Made by a program: the position numbers and the translations under genes
The notes under the pieces: generated by a model
Database searches by the model: none
What the model was told of the DNA's origin: nothing
Seen by the model: only the letters and a program-made list of their open reading frames with translations
NCBI GenBank assembly: GCA_934540955.1
Contig: CAKTCY010000004.1
Span: 1-61,971 of the forward strand
Direction of reading: 5' to 3'
DNA from: an uncultured Faecalibacterium sp.
GTDB lineage: Bacteria; Bacillota; Clostridia; Oscillospirales; Ruminococcaceae
DNA length: 61,971 nt
Part shown: one piece after another, positions 17,260-26,219 of the stretch
Layout: every line of letters begins with the position of its first letter
How positions within the stretch are numbered: position 1 is the stretch's first letter

Positions 17260-17895
17260 TTACAGCGCCGAATAGCCGAAGCTGTTCACCAGCGCATCGA
17301 TGTGCTGCCCGGCCTTGCACAGGGGGCAGTCACGGGAGTCGAAGCTGGCGTAATCCGGCAGACTGGTGGGGTCGAAGATGGAGGTGACCGGGTAGCCAAG
17401 GCATTCGTGGGTGGTGGCAAAAATAGCCGAAAGCCCGGCCACGATGCCGCCGTAGTAGTTCACGGCCTCCACGGCTGCCTGAATGGTGTAGCCGGTGGTG
17501 ATGGATGCCGCCAGAATGAGGACGTGCTTGCCCTTGACCATGGGGGCAAGATTATCCCGCAGAATGATCTGGCTGCCGGAGGTGTATTCCGGCGTGACGA
17601 TATAGATGGTCTTGTGGGCGTTCATATTGGTAAAGCCGTCCTTGGTCAGCTCGTTGGCAAGGCAGGTGCCGATGACCTGTGTGCCGTCCAGACAGAGCAC
17701 GGTATCCACGATGGTGCTGTGCTGATAAGCGCTGACCAGCTCCTTTGCCACGGCCTTTGCCTCGGAAAGGCGGGTCTTTTGGGTGGTCACGTCGATGTAA
17801 TAGTTGATGTGGCTGTGGCTGGTGGCAAAATGTCCCTTGGCCACCCGCAGGAACAGTTCGCTTTTGCTGGTGGGAAGCTTGACCATGTTGATCAT
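17260..17895 (-). CDS. Orotate phosphoribosyltransferase-like protein
   Basis: A 211-residue protein with a type I phosphoribosyltransferase fold pattern. It has an N-terminal hood, a GTQVIGTCLA substrate region near residue 70 and a PRPP-loop position HVLILAASITTGYTI at about 123-137. In active enzymes this loop normally carries two acidic residues before the T-T-G; here they are AA, so catalysis in the usual way is doubtful. A C-terminal CPLC pair could bind metal. AAGGAG lies nine bases before the ATG at 17895. It could be a regulatory or nucleotide-sensing relative; the exact role is not clear. Confidence 0.6.
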   Translation of the reverse strand: MINMVKLPTSKSELFLRVAKGHFATSHSHINYYIDVTTQKTRLSEAKAVAKELVSAYQHSTIVDTVLCLDGTQVIGTCLANELTKDGFTNMNAHKTIYIVTPEYTSGSQIILRDNLAPMVKGKHVLILAASITTGYTIQAAVEAVNYYGGIVAGLSAIFATTHECLGYPVTSIFDPTSLPDYASFDSRDCPLCKAGQHIDALVNSFGYSAL

Positions 17896-18227
17896 TGTAC
17901 AGCACTCCTTTTTTCACCGGGCGCAGCTGCGCCGCAAAATACAAAACAGCGCGGCAACCCGTTCCGGCTGCAGCGCTTATTTTTCTTCTCTGCTTCTTTA
18001 TTGTACTGAAAAATGCCGCTGTGCACAAGACACAAACCTGACGAAAAACCTTGCTTTTTTACAGACATATCGCCGAAAACTTGGATGCAAAGGCCGATGC
18101 CGCCCGGAAAGGCACACCGCAAAGAGGGCATGGCGGCAAGACCGGCGCTGCGGCAGGGGGAAGCGCACTTTTTTGCGCAGCACGGAAAATTTTGCAAAAA
18201 GGGGCTGGTATTTTTGCGGGTTTTGAG

Positions 18228-18233
18228 TATAAT
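18228..18233 (+). promoter_or_regulatory. -10 box of the MATE gene
   Basis: A perfect TATAAT 48 bases before the start codon; no good -35 at the right distance. The rest of the gap 17896-18227 shows no gene. Confidence 0.4.
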
Positions 18234-18280
18234 ATAGAAGAGATAGTTCAAATTTGAAGTAAAAAAGGAGAATCACATCC

Positions 18281-19648
18281 ATGGCACAGGCAAAACAGGA
18301 TATGGGCTCTGGCAGCGTAAAAAAGCTGATGCTGCAGCTCATGATCCCGGCGGTCGTTGCACAGGTGGTCAACCTGCTGTATAACATCGTGGACCGCATT
18401 TACATCGGACATATTGCCGGCATCGGCGCGGCAGCGCTGACCGGCGTGGGACTGTTCACCCCCATCCTTATGCTGCTGAACGCGTTCGCTATGCTGGTGG
18501 GCGCGGGTGGCGCACCCCGCACCGCCATTGCGCTGGGACAGGGCGATAAGGAGCAGGCGGAGAAGATTATCTCCAACAGCTTTACCATGCTGCTGCTCTT
18601 CTCGGTGGTGCTGACCGTGGTGTTCTACGCCGGAGCGCCCACCCTGCTGCGGCTCTTCGGCGCCAGTGACGCCACCCTGCCCTATGCACTGGCGTACAGC
18701 CGTATTTACATTCTGGGCTCGGTGTTCGTGCTGCTGGTGCTGGGCATGAACCCCTTTATCACCACGCAGGGCTTTGCCAAGACCAGTATGCTTACCACCG
18801 TCATCGGTGCGGTCATCAACATTATTCTGGACCCCATCCTGATCTTTGGGCTTGGGCTGGGCGTGCGGGGCGCTGCCATTGCCACCGTGCTCAGTCAGGC
18901 CGTGGGCGCGGTGTGGATCCTGCGCTTCCTCACCGGCAAAAAGACCATCCTGCGCCTGCGCAAGGACTATATGCGTCCGGAAAAGCAGGTCATTCTGCCG
19001 GTGATGGCGCTGGGCATCTCCACCTTTGTGATGATGTCCACCGAAAGTCTGCTGTCCATCAGCTTCAGCTCCAGTCTGGCGCGGTACGGCGGCGACGTGG
19101 CTGTGGGTGCCATGACCGTTATCACCAGCGCCTCCCAGCTGTGCACCCTGCCCATTCAGGGCATCTGTCAGGGCGGTCAGCCGGTGATGAGCTTCAACTT
19201 CGGTGCGGGCAAAAAGTCCCGCGTCAAAGAGGCATTCCGCTTCCAGCTGCTGCTGTGCAGCTGCTACACCTGCCTGTTCTGGCTGCTCATGATGCTGGTG
19301 CCGGGGGCTGTGGCAGGCATCTTCACCTCGGATACGGCGCTTATCGACTACACCACATGGTCCATGCGCATCTACATGGCCGGTATCTTTGCCATGGGCT
19401 TCCAGATCGCCTGCCAGCAGAGCTTTATGGCGCTGGGACAGGCCAAGGTCAGCCTGCTGCTGGCCTGTCTGCGCAAGATCATTTTGCTGATCCCGCTCAT
19501 CTTCATCCTGCCGCACCTGCTGCCGGACCCGGTGTTCGGCGTCTTTCTGGCAGAGCCGGTCAGCGATATTCTGGCGGCCACCATCACCACCATCACCTTC
19601 TTCTCCCGCTTCAACGGTATTCTGGAGCGTGGCGCTGCGAAGGTATAA
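18281..19648 (+). CDS. MATE-family efflux transporter
   Basis: A 455-residue inner-membrane antiporter with about twelve hydrophobic helices in two similar halves. The start (residues about 10-60: KLMLQLMIPAVVAQ, YNIVDRIYIG) is the hallmark of the NorM/DinF-like MATE group. The middle SFNFGAGKKSRVKEAFR motif begins the second half. Such pumps export cationic drugs or metabolites using Na+ or H+; the substrate cannot be told from sequence. AAGGAG lies nine bases before the ATG. Single gene ending in a bidirectional terminator. Confidence 0.9.
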   Translation: MAQAKQDMGSGSVKKLMLQLMIPAVVAQVVNLLYNIVDRIYIGHIAGIGAAALTGVGLFTPILMLLNAFAMLVGAGGAPRTAIALGQGDKEQAEKIISNSFTMLLLFSVVLTVVFYAGAPTLLRLFGASDATLPYALAYSRIYILGSVFVLLVLGMNPFITTQGFAKTSMLTTVIGAVINIILDPILIFGLGLGVRGAAIATVLSQAVGAVWILRFLTGKKTILRLRKDYMRPEKQVILPVMALGISTFVMMSTESLLSISFSSSLARYGGDVAVGAMTVITSASQLCTLPIQGICQGGQPVMSFNFGAGKKSRVKEAFRFQLLLCSCYTCLFWLLMMLVPGAVAGIFTSDTALIDYTTWSMRIYMAGIFAMGFQIACQQSFMALGQAKVSLLLACLRKIILLIPLIFILPHLLPDPVFGVFLAEPVSDILAATITTITFFSRFNGILERGAAKV

Positions 19649-19658
19649 CGAAATAGAA

Positions 19659-19692
19659 CAAGCCCGGAAAGTCTGCGGACTTTCCGGGCTTG
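19659..19692. terminator. Bidirectional terminator (MATE / ATP-grasp)
   Basis: CAAGCCCGGAAAGTC pairs with GACTTTCCGGGCTTG, with a T-run on the plus side, between convergent genes. Confidence 0.85.
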
Positions 19693-19703
19693 AATTTTTG
19701 GCT

Positions 19704-20975
19704 TTAGACGGCCTCCGGCTCACCAAGAGCCAGCACCTGCGTCAGTTCGGCCTGCACCTTTGCGTTGGTGGCATCGGTGACGGCCAGCACATCGGAGTAG
19801 AACTTTTCCATCTCGTCACGGGTGGAGAAGGTGGCCACATACATCTGGTTGCCCATGGCACCGGACAGCGCCTCGGGGATGCGGTCCACCATGCGCATAT
19901 TGTCCTGATACTTCTGCATCAGCTGCTCGTGGCTGTAAACGAAGCTCTTGCCGTCCCGGCGGCCGGCAAAGGCGCAGTAGTAGTGCTCACCCACCGGCAT
20001 ATCGGTGCCGCCGAAGGCGATCATGTCCGCCCAGATCTTGTACACGTTGGTGGAGCGGGCAAAGTCGATCATGTCCGGGGTAAAGCCGCCGCAGGGGCGC
20101 ATATTGACCTCCAGGGCCACGATCTGACCCTTTTTGCCCATGCTGGTCTGATCCTCGGTCATGCGGAAGAACTCGAAGTGAACAAAGCGGCTCTTCACCC
20201 CAAAGCTCTTGACGGCGGCACGGCCCGCGGCGCGGGTGTCCTCCGGCAGATCCTTGATGATGTAGTAGATGGAGTTGTCATCGTTGTTCACAATGTCCAT
20301 GATGGACACCGGGCTTACGTTGCCCGCCTCAAAGATGGGGTTGCCGTGGGCGTCGATGATGGCATCGTAGCTGTTCACCTCGGCGCGGACGAACTCCTCC
20401 ATGATGTAGGCCACATCCGGGTGCTCCTTCTCCTTGTAGGCCAGAAATGCTTCCAGCTCCTTGTCGGTGGAAAGGCGGTGGGTATCCGAAGCGCCCACGC
20501 CGTTGTCCGGCTTGACCACCACCGGGTAGCCCACCTGTGCCACAAAGGCCTTGCAGCCCGCAAAATCGTCTACCATGTGGTAGCGTGCGGTGGCAATGCC
20601 GGCCTTCTGGTAGTACTCCTTCATCTTGCTCTTGTACTTGATGCGGGGCATATCAGAGGTCTGGAAGCCGCTGGTGATGTGGAAATCGGTGCGCAGGGCG
20701 GCATCCCGCTCCAGCCAGTATTCATTGTTGGACTCCAGCCAGTCGATGCGGCCATACTTGAAGGTGAAAAAGGCCACGGCGCGGTACACCTCGTCGTAGT
20801 TTTCCAGACTGTTCACCTTGTAATACTCGTTCAGGCTTGCCTTCAGCTCGGGCTTCAGCTCCTCGTAGGGCTGGTCGCCGATGCCCAGCACGTTCAGGCC
20901 GTTGTTCTTCAGCTCCCGGCAGAACTGCCAGTAGTTCGTGGGGAAGTTGGGGGAGATAAAAATAAAGTTCTGCAT
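19704..20975 (-). CDS. ATP-grasp enzyme of unknown substrate
   Basis: A 423-residue protein with a Rossmann-like N-terminus (NFIFISPNFPTNYWQF), an ATP-grasp glycine-rich loop VVVKPDNGVGASDT near residue 155 and the metal-binding strand ALEVNMRPCGGFTPDM near 290. It is carbamoyl-phosphate-synthase-L-like, so it should join a carboxylate to an amine or thiol with ATP. No peptide, cofactor or cell-wall pathway gene is adjacent, so the substrate is open. The minus-strand GAGGA is 13 bases before the ATG. Confidence 0.8.
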   Translation of the reverse strand: MQNFIFISPNFPTNYWQFCRELKNNGLNVLGIGDQPYEELKPELKASLNEYYKVNSLENYDEVYRAVAFFTFKYGRIDWLESNNEYWLERDAALRTDFHITSGFQTSDMPRIKYKSKMKEYYQKAGIATARYHMVDDFAGCKAFVAQVGYPVVVKPDNGVGASDTHRLSTDKELEAFLAYKEKEHPDVAYIMEEFVRAEVNSYDAIIDAHGNPIFEAGNVSPVSIMDIVNNDDNSIYYIIKDLPEDTRAAGRAAVKSFGVKSRFVHFEFFRMTEDQTSMGKKGQIVALEVNMRPCGGFTPDMIDFARSTNVYKIWADMIAFGGTDMPVGEHYYCAFAGRRDGKSFVYSHEQLMQKYQDNMRMVDRIPEALSGAMGNQMYVATFSTRDEMEKFYSDVLAVTDATNAKVQAELTQVLALGEPEAV

Positions 20976-21030
20976 GGTATTTGTTGATTCCTCTTTCCGT
21001 TACCTCTATGCTTGCAATGCCCCTGCGGGG

Positions 21031-21200
21031 CGGGACGATTTAAAATGCCCTCCGCTTGCGCTCTGGGCATTCTTAGCGGAATAATTATTTTTATTTCGGC
21101 ACAACGGCGCGTCTGCGGACGCGCCGTTGTGCCATTTTCACGGGAAGGCCGCTGCGGCAAACGACATCTGCCGCGCCTGTTTCCAGCGGAAATGCGACAC
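21031..21200. repeat. R2 palindromic element, second copy
   Basis: Starts CGGGACGATTTAAAATGCCC and follows the large R2 copy through the CCGCTTGCGCTCT, TAGCGGAATAATT and TTTATTTCGG blocks. It then has its own inner palindrome (CACAACGGCGCG...CGCGCCGTTGTG) before CCATTTTCACGG. The right terminal repeat is degraded. The gap between the esterase and ATP-grasp genes (20976-21264) contains no gene. Confidence 0.55.
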
Positions 21201-21264
21201 GGCGGAAAACGTTTGGCCACTCGGGGCACAGCTTTGCCAGAAGCTGTGCCCGGCGGGGCAGGGG

Positions 21265-22023
21265 TCACTGCTGGCCCAGAACGTAGGGCATATAGTAGGC
21301 CACCTGCTTATACCACCAGTTCCAGTCGTGGTTGACATCGTGACCCCACAGGTCTACCCAGATGGGGATATGCTTTGCCTCAAAGATGCGCTTGAGCATC
21401 CATGTGGTGTCCGGCTGCTCCCAGTCGCCCTGACCGCAGCAGATAACAGCCTTCTGGCTGCGGAACAGCTGCATATAGGGGTGATCCTCCGGGAAGTTCT
21501 TCATGTAGTCCACGGGGGAGTTCATGTACACCAGCTCGTCCATATAGTCGCCAAAGCCGTAGTGGGCGGTGTAGATGCCGCTGAGCGCCAGACAGCCGCA
21601 GAAGATATCCGGGCGGCGCAGGTACAGGTTTACCGCATGGGTAGCACCCAGACTGCAACCAAAGGCGATGATGCCGGGCAGGTCGCTCCAGCCGTTGCGC
21701 TGCTGCGCCAGCTGCTGAAGCATCGGGGCGACCTCGCGGGTGATGTAGTGCAGCCACTGCTCATAGCGGCGGATGCGCCAGTAGGGGTTGCCCTGTGCGT
21801 CCGACCAGGTTTCCTGATCCATGGTGTCGATGGAAAGCACCATGATCTGCCCGGACTCGATCCACGGGGCAAGGGTGTCGGTCATGTGGAAGTTTTCAAA
21901 ATCGAAAAAACGGCCGTCCTGACAGGGGATATACAGCACCGGGCGGCCTGCGTGGCCGTAAAGCTTGCACTCCATATCCCGGCCAAGCTCCGGGCTGTAC
22001 TCCTTGAAATACTGCATCTCCAT
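21265..22023 (-). CDS. Alpha/beta hydrolase (esterase-like)
   Basis: A 252-residue cytosolic serine hydrolase without signal peptide. The nucleophile elbow is FGCSLGA (serine near residue 123), and the late H in LWGHDVNHDW (near 230) fits the catalytic histidine. The fold matches the putative esterase / IroE-like group. AAAGGAGG is six bases before the ATG. It is the second gene of a pair with the esterase at 22065-22835, 41 bases downstream of it. Confidence 0.75.
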   Translation of the reverse strand: MEMQYFKEYSPELGRDMECKLYGHAGRPVLYIPCQDGRFFDFENFHMTDTLAPWIESGQIMVLSIDTMDQETWSDAQGNPYWRIRRYEQWLHYITREVAPMLQQLAQQRNGWSDLPGIIAFGCSLGATHAVNLYLRRPDIFCGCLALSGIYTAHYGFGDYMDELVYMNSPVDYMKNFPEDHPYMQLFRSQKAVICCGQGDWEQPDTTWMLKRIFEAKHIPIWVDLWGHDVNHDWNWWYKQVAYYMPYVLGQQ

Positions 22024-22064
22024 GGTGTTTCCTCCTTTGGTGTGGTTATGGTGTTGCCCTTCTC

Positions 22065-22835
22065 TTATTCCTCCACCTCATACAGCAGGGTGTGGAACAC
22101 AAAGGGCAGCTGTTTTTCCCAGCTGGCCTCGCTGTGGGTGCCGCCGGGCACGATGCGGCTGGTCAGGTGGATGCCCCGGGTCATCAGCTTGCCGCTCAGG
22201 GTGGAGAACTCCCGGCGGATGCCCTCGTGGTTGCCCATCTCCCGGGAGCCGTAGTCCATGTACAGCACCGTGCCGGGGGAAAGCTTTGCGCGCCCCACAA
22301 GGCCGGAAAGCTTATCCGGTGCCACCCAGATAGAGGGCGACAGCGCCGCGGCGCGGCTGTAGGTATCGTTATATTGCAGCAGGGCGTACAGGCTCATCAG
22401 CCCGCCCATGCTGCTGCCGCCGATAAAGGTATGCGCCCTGTCCGGCAGGGTGCGGAAATTCTGGTCGATCAAGGGCTTGAACCGGTGGATGAACCAGCTC
22501 ATGGTGGCCTGCCCCTTGCCGTCAAAGTGGCCGTAGGTGGGGTCATCGAAGCGGTAGGGGGAATACTCCACCAGACGCTCGTTGTTTGCCCCGGCGTTGC
22601 ACTCGATGGCCGCCACGATCAGCGGGGTGTCGGTATAGTCCAGATAATCTGCTACGCCCCAGCTTTTACCGTAGGTGGCATCCTCATCGAAAAACACGTT
22701 CTGCCCATCGAACATATACAGCACGGGGAACCGGCGCTCCGGCTGTGCCTCGTACATGGTGGGCAGGTAGACATACACCCGGCGCTGCTCGGTGCCGTTG
22801 ACCGCCGGGTAACTCATGCTCCATTTTTTGATCAT
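22065..22835 (-). CDS. Alpha/beta hydrolase (esterase D / IroE-like)
   Basis: A 256-residue predicted esterase. FPVLYMFDGQNVF (about 36-48) is the oxyanion strand, GGSSMGGL (about 138-145) holds the nucleophile serine, and GGTHSEASW (near 231-239) the histidine; this last motif is characteristic of the enterochelin-esterase-like family. The substrate could be a siderophore, acylated sugar or other ester. AGAGG lies upstream of the ATG, and a good promoter precedes the pair. Confidence 0.8.
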   Translation of the reverse strand: MIKKWSMSYPAVNGTEQRRVYVYLPTMYEAQPERRFPVLYMFDGQNVFFDEDATYGKSWGVADYLDYTDTPLIVAAIECNAGANNERLVEYSPYRFDDPTYGHFDGKGQATMSWFIHRFKPLIDQNFRTLPDRAHTFIGGSSMGGLMSLYALLQYNDTYSRAAALSPSIWVAPDKLSGLVGRAKLSPGTVLYMDYGSREMGNHEGIRREFSTLSGKLMTRGIHLTSRIVPGGTHSEASWEKQLPFVFHTLLYEVEE

Positions 22836-22901
22836 GGTGCTTCTTTCCTCTCAAATCATCCTGCAAAGGGCACAGGCGGCAAGCCCACGCCCTTTATAGG
22901 T

Positions 22902-22930
22902 AGTGTAGCACCATGCGGCGGGAATTGCAA
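22902..22930 (-). promoter_or_regulatory. Promoter of the two-esterase operon
   Basis: TTGCAA (22930-22925), a 17-base spacer and TACACT (22907-22902) preceded by TGC, read on the minus strand. Confidence 0.6.
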
Positions 22931-22942
22931 TGATTATAGAGC

Positions 22943-22984
22943 AAAGGGACTGTTGCCCCAGACGGTGTGCAACAGTCCCTTTAA
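22943..22984 (-). terminator. Terminator of ilvE
   Basis: AAAGGGACTGTTGC pairs with GCAACAGTCCCTTT around a short loop, just after the ilvE stop. Confidence 0.8.
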
Positions 22985-23008
22985 AAGCCGTAGGGTAGCG
23001 GGCGGCTC

Positions 23009-24088
23009 TTAGTATTTCTTTTCCACAGGCACGATCCAGCCCTTGGTGTCGGGCAGCTTGCCCCACTGCATACCGGTCATGGTGTCGTACAGCTTCTGGG
23101 TGACAGGGCCGATCTTGCCGTCACCGATGAAGGCGTGCTCGCCCTTCCAGACCAGCTCCTTAACGGGGGAGACGACAGCGGCGGTACCGGTGCCGAACAC
23201 CTCCTCCAGCTTGCCTTCGCGGGCAGCAGCCATGATGTCGGCAATGGCGATCTTGCCCTCAACGACCTCGTAGCCCCAGTCCTTCAGCAGCTCGATGCAG
23301 CTGCGGCGGGTGACGCCGGGCAGCACGGTGCCCACGGTAGCGGCGGTGTACACCTTGCCGTCGATCTTGAACATGATGTTCATGCTGCCGACTTCTTCAA
23401 CGTACTTCTTCTCAACGCCGTCCAGCCACAGCACCTGTGCGTAGCCCTGCTCCTCGGCCAGCTCGCCGGCCTTGATGGAAGCAGCGTAGTTGCCGCCGCA
23501 CTTGGTAAAGCCGGTCAGACCCGGGGCGGCGCGGATGTACTCGTCCTCCACGTAGATGCGCACGGGGTTGATGCCCTCGGCGTAGTAAGCGCCGGAGGGA
23601 GCGCAGATGATGCAGAAGATATAGTGCTTGGAAGCGTGCACGCCCAGACCCACATCATTGGCAAAGATGAAGGGACGGATGTACAGGGAAGCACCGTCGG
23701 TGTGGGGCACCCAGTCGCGGTCCACGTCCACCAGAGCCTCAACAGCCTGAATGTAGTCCTCTACCGGGATCTTGGGGATGCACAGACGGTCGGCAGAATC
23801 CTGAAAACGCTTGGCGTTGCAATCCGGGCGGAACAGCTGCACGGTGTCATCGGCGGTGCGGTAGGCCTTCATGCCCTCAAAGATCTCCTGTGCGTAGTGG
23901 AACACCACGGTAGCGGGGTCCAGCTCAAAGGGGCCGTAGGGAACGATGCGGGCATCGTGCCAGCCCTCGCCCTCGGTGTAATCCATGACGAACATATGGT
24001 CGGAGAACTTTTTGCCGAAGCCGAGCTTCGTCTCATCGGTGGGCTTTGCCTTGGGCGCAGCCGTGCGGGTGATCTTGATATCCAACAT
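23009..24088 (-). CDS. ilvE: Branched-chain amino acid aminotransferase
   Basis: A 359-residue class IV PLP aminotransferase that makes leucine, isoleucine and valine from their keto acids. The Schiff-base lysine lies in GGNYAASIKAGELA near residue 200. FKIDGKVYTA and GSNMNIMF-type strands (here GSMNIMFKIDG) and the GTGTAAVVSPV motif near 300 are typical of the longer (type II) BCAT family. It has its own promoter and terminator. GAGGGAAA lies ahead of the ATG. Confidence 0.93.
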   Translation of the reverse strand: MLDIKITRTAAPKAKPTDETKLGFGKKFSDHMFVMDYTEGEGWHDARIVPYGPFELDPATVVFHYAQEIFEGMKAYRTADDTVQLFRPDCNAKRFQDSADRLCIPKIPVEDYIQAVEALVDVDRDWVPHTDGASLYIRPFIFANDVGLGVHASKHYIFCIICAPSGAYYAEGINPVRIYVEDEYIRAAPGLTGFTKCGGNYAASIKAGELAEEQGYAQVLWLDGVEKKYVEEVGSMNIMFKIDGKVYTAATVGTVLPGVTRRSCIELLKDWGYEVVEGKIAIADIMAAAREGKLEEVFGTGTAAVVSPVKELVWKGEHAFIGDGKIGPVTQKLYDTMTGMQWGKLPDTKGWIVPVEKKY

Positions 24089-24161
24089 AGTGAGTTTCCC
24101 TCTTTCCTTTTATGCGCGTGCGCACGATTTCCGGCGCTTTATGACACAAATGTTGGTTTCT

Positions 24162-24189
24162 ATTATAATATTCCGGAGCGGTTTTGCAA
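24162..24189 (-). promoter_or_regulatory. Promoter of ilvE
   Basis: TTGCAA (24189-24184), 16-base spacer, perfect TATAAT (24167-24162) on the minus strand; leader of about 70 bases with no recognised riboswitch. Confidence 0.6.
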
Positions 24190-24270
24190 GGAATCGCAAA
24201 ATGTTTCATCTTTCCACCCGGTAAGTTGCACCAGATTATGAGCATAATGGTGTGCAAACTGCCAAATCTA

Positions 24271-24279
24271 TGGTACAAT
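24271..24279 (+). promoter_or_regulatory. Extended -10 promoter of the HAD gene
   Basis: TGgTACAAT with the box at 24274-24279, 62 bases before the start. Confidence 0.45.
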
Positions 24280-24340
24280 AGGGGCACAGAGCACTTTTGC
24301 GGGGCACAGGCCCCGCTTTTCTATGGAAGGAGATACTGCC

Positions 24341-24994
24341 ATGATCGACGGCGTTATTTTTGATATGGACGGCCTGATGTTCGACACCGAGCGGGTGTGG
24401 GCTACCCTGTGGGCACCGGCACTGGCCACCCTTGGGCTTTCTTATAAGGAAGGGCTGGACGTTGCCGCCCGCGGCACGGCAGGGGACACCATGCGGGCGG
24501 TGCTGCGCCGCTTCTACGGGGAAAACTGCGACACGGACGCCATTATCGCGGCGCTGCACGCACAGGCGGAAAAGGCGTTTCAGGCACCACCGCCCAAAAA
24601 GCCCGGGCTGGACGAGATCCTGACATGGCTGGACGCGCAGCACATCCCCATGGCAGTGGCCTCCTCCAGCCGGATGGCGTCTATCCGGCACCATTTGGAC
24701 GGCTGGGGCCTGACCCACTACTTCAAGGTGATCGTCTCCGGCGAGCAGTTCTCGGCCTCTAAGCCCGACCCGGAGATCTTTCTGCAGGCAGCGAAAGCGC
24801 TGGGCACTGTGCCTGGCCGCACCCTTGTGCTGGAGGACAGCTACAACGGCGTGCGCGCCGGTGCCAACGGGCGTTTTATCACCGTGATGGTGCCGGACAT
24901 GGCCCCCGCCGATGACGAGATGCGCCGCCTGTACACCGCCGAGTGCCGCGACCTGTACGAGGTGCTGGACGGGGTGAAGAAGGGAAGGTTCTGA
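24341..24994 (+). CDS. HAD-family phosphatase / beta-phosphoglucomutase-like
   Basis: A 217-residue HAD subfamily IA hydrolase. Motif I is FDMDGLMFDT (residues 7-16, nucleophile aspartate), motif II is VASSSR near 107, the lysine of motif III is in SASKPDPEIF near 144, and the acidic motif IV is VLEDSYNGV near 165. It should dephosphorylate, or move phosphate on, a small sugar phosphate. The ATG at 24341 is chosen because AAGGAG lies eight bases upstream, itself inside an earlier in-frame ATG at 24323. Confidence 0.85.
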   Translation: MIDGVIFDMDGLMFDTERVWATLWAPALATLGLSYKEGLDVAARGTAGDTMRAVLRRFYGENCDTDAIIAALHAQAEKAFQAPPPKKPGLDEILTWLDAQHIPMAVASSSRMASIRHHLDGWGLTHYFKVIVSGEQFSASKPDPEIFLQAAKALGTVPGRTLVLEDSYNGVRAGANGRFITVMVPDMAPADDEMRRLYTAECRDLYEVLDGVKKGRF

Positions 24995-25002
24995 GCGGGA
25001 TT

Positions 25003-25028
25003 GTTCTCTTTTGGTGGCAAAAGAGAAC
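25003..25028. terminator. Palindromic hairpin after the HAD gene
   Basis: GTTCTCTTTT pairs with AAAAGAGAAC. There is no T-run beyond the stem, so it may only slow transcription; a second hairpin follows. Confidence 0.4.
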
Positions 25029-25064
25029 ATCCCTCGGCAAGCAGAACCTTCCCCCGCAAAAACA

Positions 25065-25097
25065 AAACCAGCCAAGCCCGCAGACTTGGCTGGTTTG
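25065..25097. terminator. Bidirectional terminator (HAD / ROK)
   Basis: AAACCAGCCAAG pairs with CTTGGCTGGTTT between convergent genes, with A/T runs on both sides. Confidence 0.75.
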
Positions 25098-25118
25098 AAA
25101 ACGATCGGTATTCCCTGA

Positions 25119-26069
25119 TCAGGCACCCACGATCAGGCGCACGGCACCGTAGATGCCGGCGTCGTTGCCAAGGCTGGCGGCCTTGATGGGGGTCTCCTTG
25201 CAGGACTGGAAGGCGTACTCCTTGTAGTGGCGCACCAGCGGGTCGAAGAGAATCTCTCCGGCGCGGGCCACGCCGCCGCCGATCATGAACATCTCGGGGT
25301 CGGTGGTGGCAGCAATGTTGGCCAGTGCCATACCCAGCGTAGAAGCCATCTCGTCCACCTCGCGGGCGGCCAGTGCGTCCCCGGCGCGGGCGGCGTCGAA
25401 CACGTCCTTGGCTTCAAAGCCCTTGCCGCGCAGGGTGCAGGCGGTGTCCGGGTTTGCGTCCAGCAGCTTCTTCATGCAGCGCACAACGCCGGTGGCGCTG
25501 GAATACTGCTCAAGGCAGCCGCGCTTGCCGCAGCCGCAGACGGCGGTCTCGTGGGGGTTGACGGTGATGTGGCCGATCTCGCCGCCGGCACCGTGGGCAC
25601 CGTCGATGACCTTGCCGTTCACGATGACACCGCCGCCCACGCCGGTGCCCAGCGTGACCATGACGGCGCTGCGGCAGCCCTGTGCCGTGCCCATCCAGAT
25701 CTCGCCCAGAGCAGCCACGTTGGCGTCGTTGCCCACCAGCACCCGGATGCCGCCCAGCAGCTCGCTGAGCTCAATGGAGGCGTTGCGGTTGCCCCAGCCG
25801 CCAAGGTTTGCACACACGATGGGCACGATGCTGGAATCCAGCACCGGGCCGGGCACGCCCAGACCGACACCCTCGACTTCGTCTGCGGACAGACCCTTTT
25901 CCTGCATCTTCTGCTGCACGGCAGCAGCCAGATTTTCCAGAATGTGAGCACCGTTATTGGAAGTATCGGTGCTTACCTCCCACTTTTCCAGCAGCTTGCC
26001 GCTGGTGGTGAACAGGCCGACCTTGGCAGTGGTGCCGCCCAGATCGATGCCAAATGCGTATTCCTTCAT
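25119..26069 (-). CDS. glcK: ROK-family glucokinase
   Basis: A 316-residue sugar kinase. The N-terminal phosphate loop FGIDLGGTTAKVG, the VGNDANVAALGE strand with the catalytic aspartate, GTGVGGG, and the ROK zinc site CGCGKRGCLE are all present in order. It most resembles Firmicute glucokinases that phosphorylate glucose with ATP; N-acetyl-hexosamine activity cannot be excluded. The ATG at 26069 has AAAGGGG eight bases upstream and is preferred to an in-frame start 33 bases earlier. Single gene with an extended -10 promoter. Confidence 0.88.
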   Translation of the reverse strand: MKEYAFGIDLGGTTAKVGLFTTSGKLLEKWEVSTDTSNNGAHILENLAAAVQQKMQEKGLSADEVEGVGLGVPGPVLDSSIVPIVCANLGGWGNRNASIELSELLGGIRVLVGNDANVAALGEIWMGTAQGCRSAVMVTLGTGVGGGVIVNGKVIDGAHGAGGEIGHITVNPHETAVCGCGKRGCLEQYSSATGVVRCMKKLLDANPDTACTLRGKGFEAKDVFDAARAGDALAAREVDEMASTLGMALANIAATTDPEMFMIGGGVARAGEILFDPLVRHYKEYAFQSCKETPIKAASLGNDAGIYGAVRLIVGA

Positions 26070-26120
26070 GTCATTTACCCCTTTGATGCGGATGCGCCGC
26101 ATTTTTTATCAGTATTTTAT

Positions 26121-26129
26121 AGTATACCA
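26121..26129 (-). promoter_or_regulatory. Extended -10 promoter of the ROK gene
   Basis: TGgTATACT on the minus strand, about 50 bases before the start codon. Confidence 0.5.
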
Positions 26130-26219
26130 TATTTTTCCGCAAAAGAGCAGTACTGCGGCGGCATTTCGTGCAATCGGACTGAAATCCGTGTAAATTTTTG
26201 GGCAGTTCCACAAGGGGCT

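Noticed and set aside
18248..19726. 492-codon minus-strand frame opposite the MATE gene
   Set aside because: Shadow of a membrane-protein gene; low-complexity His/Gln/Asp/Gly translation and no start signals.
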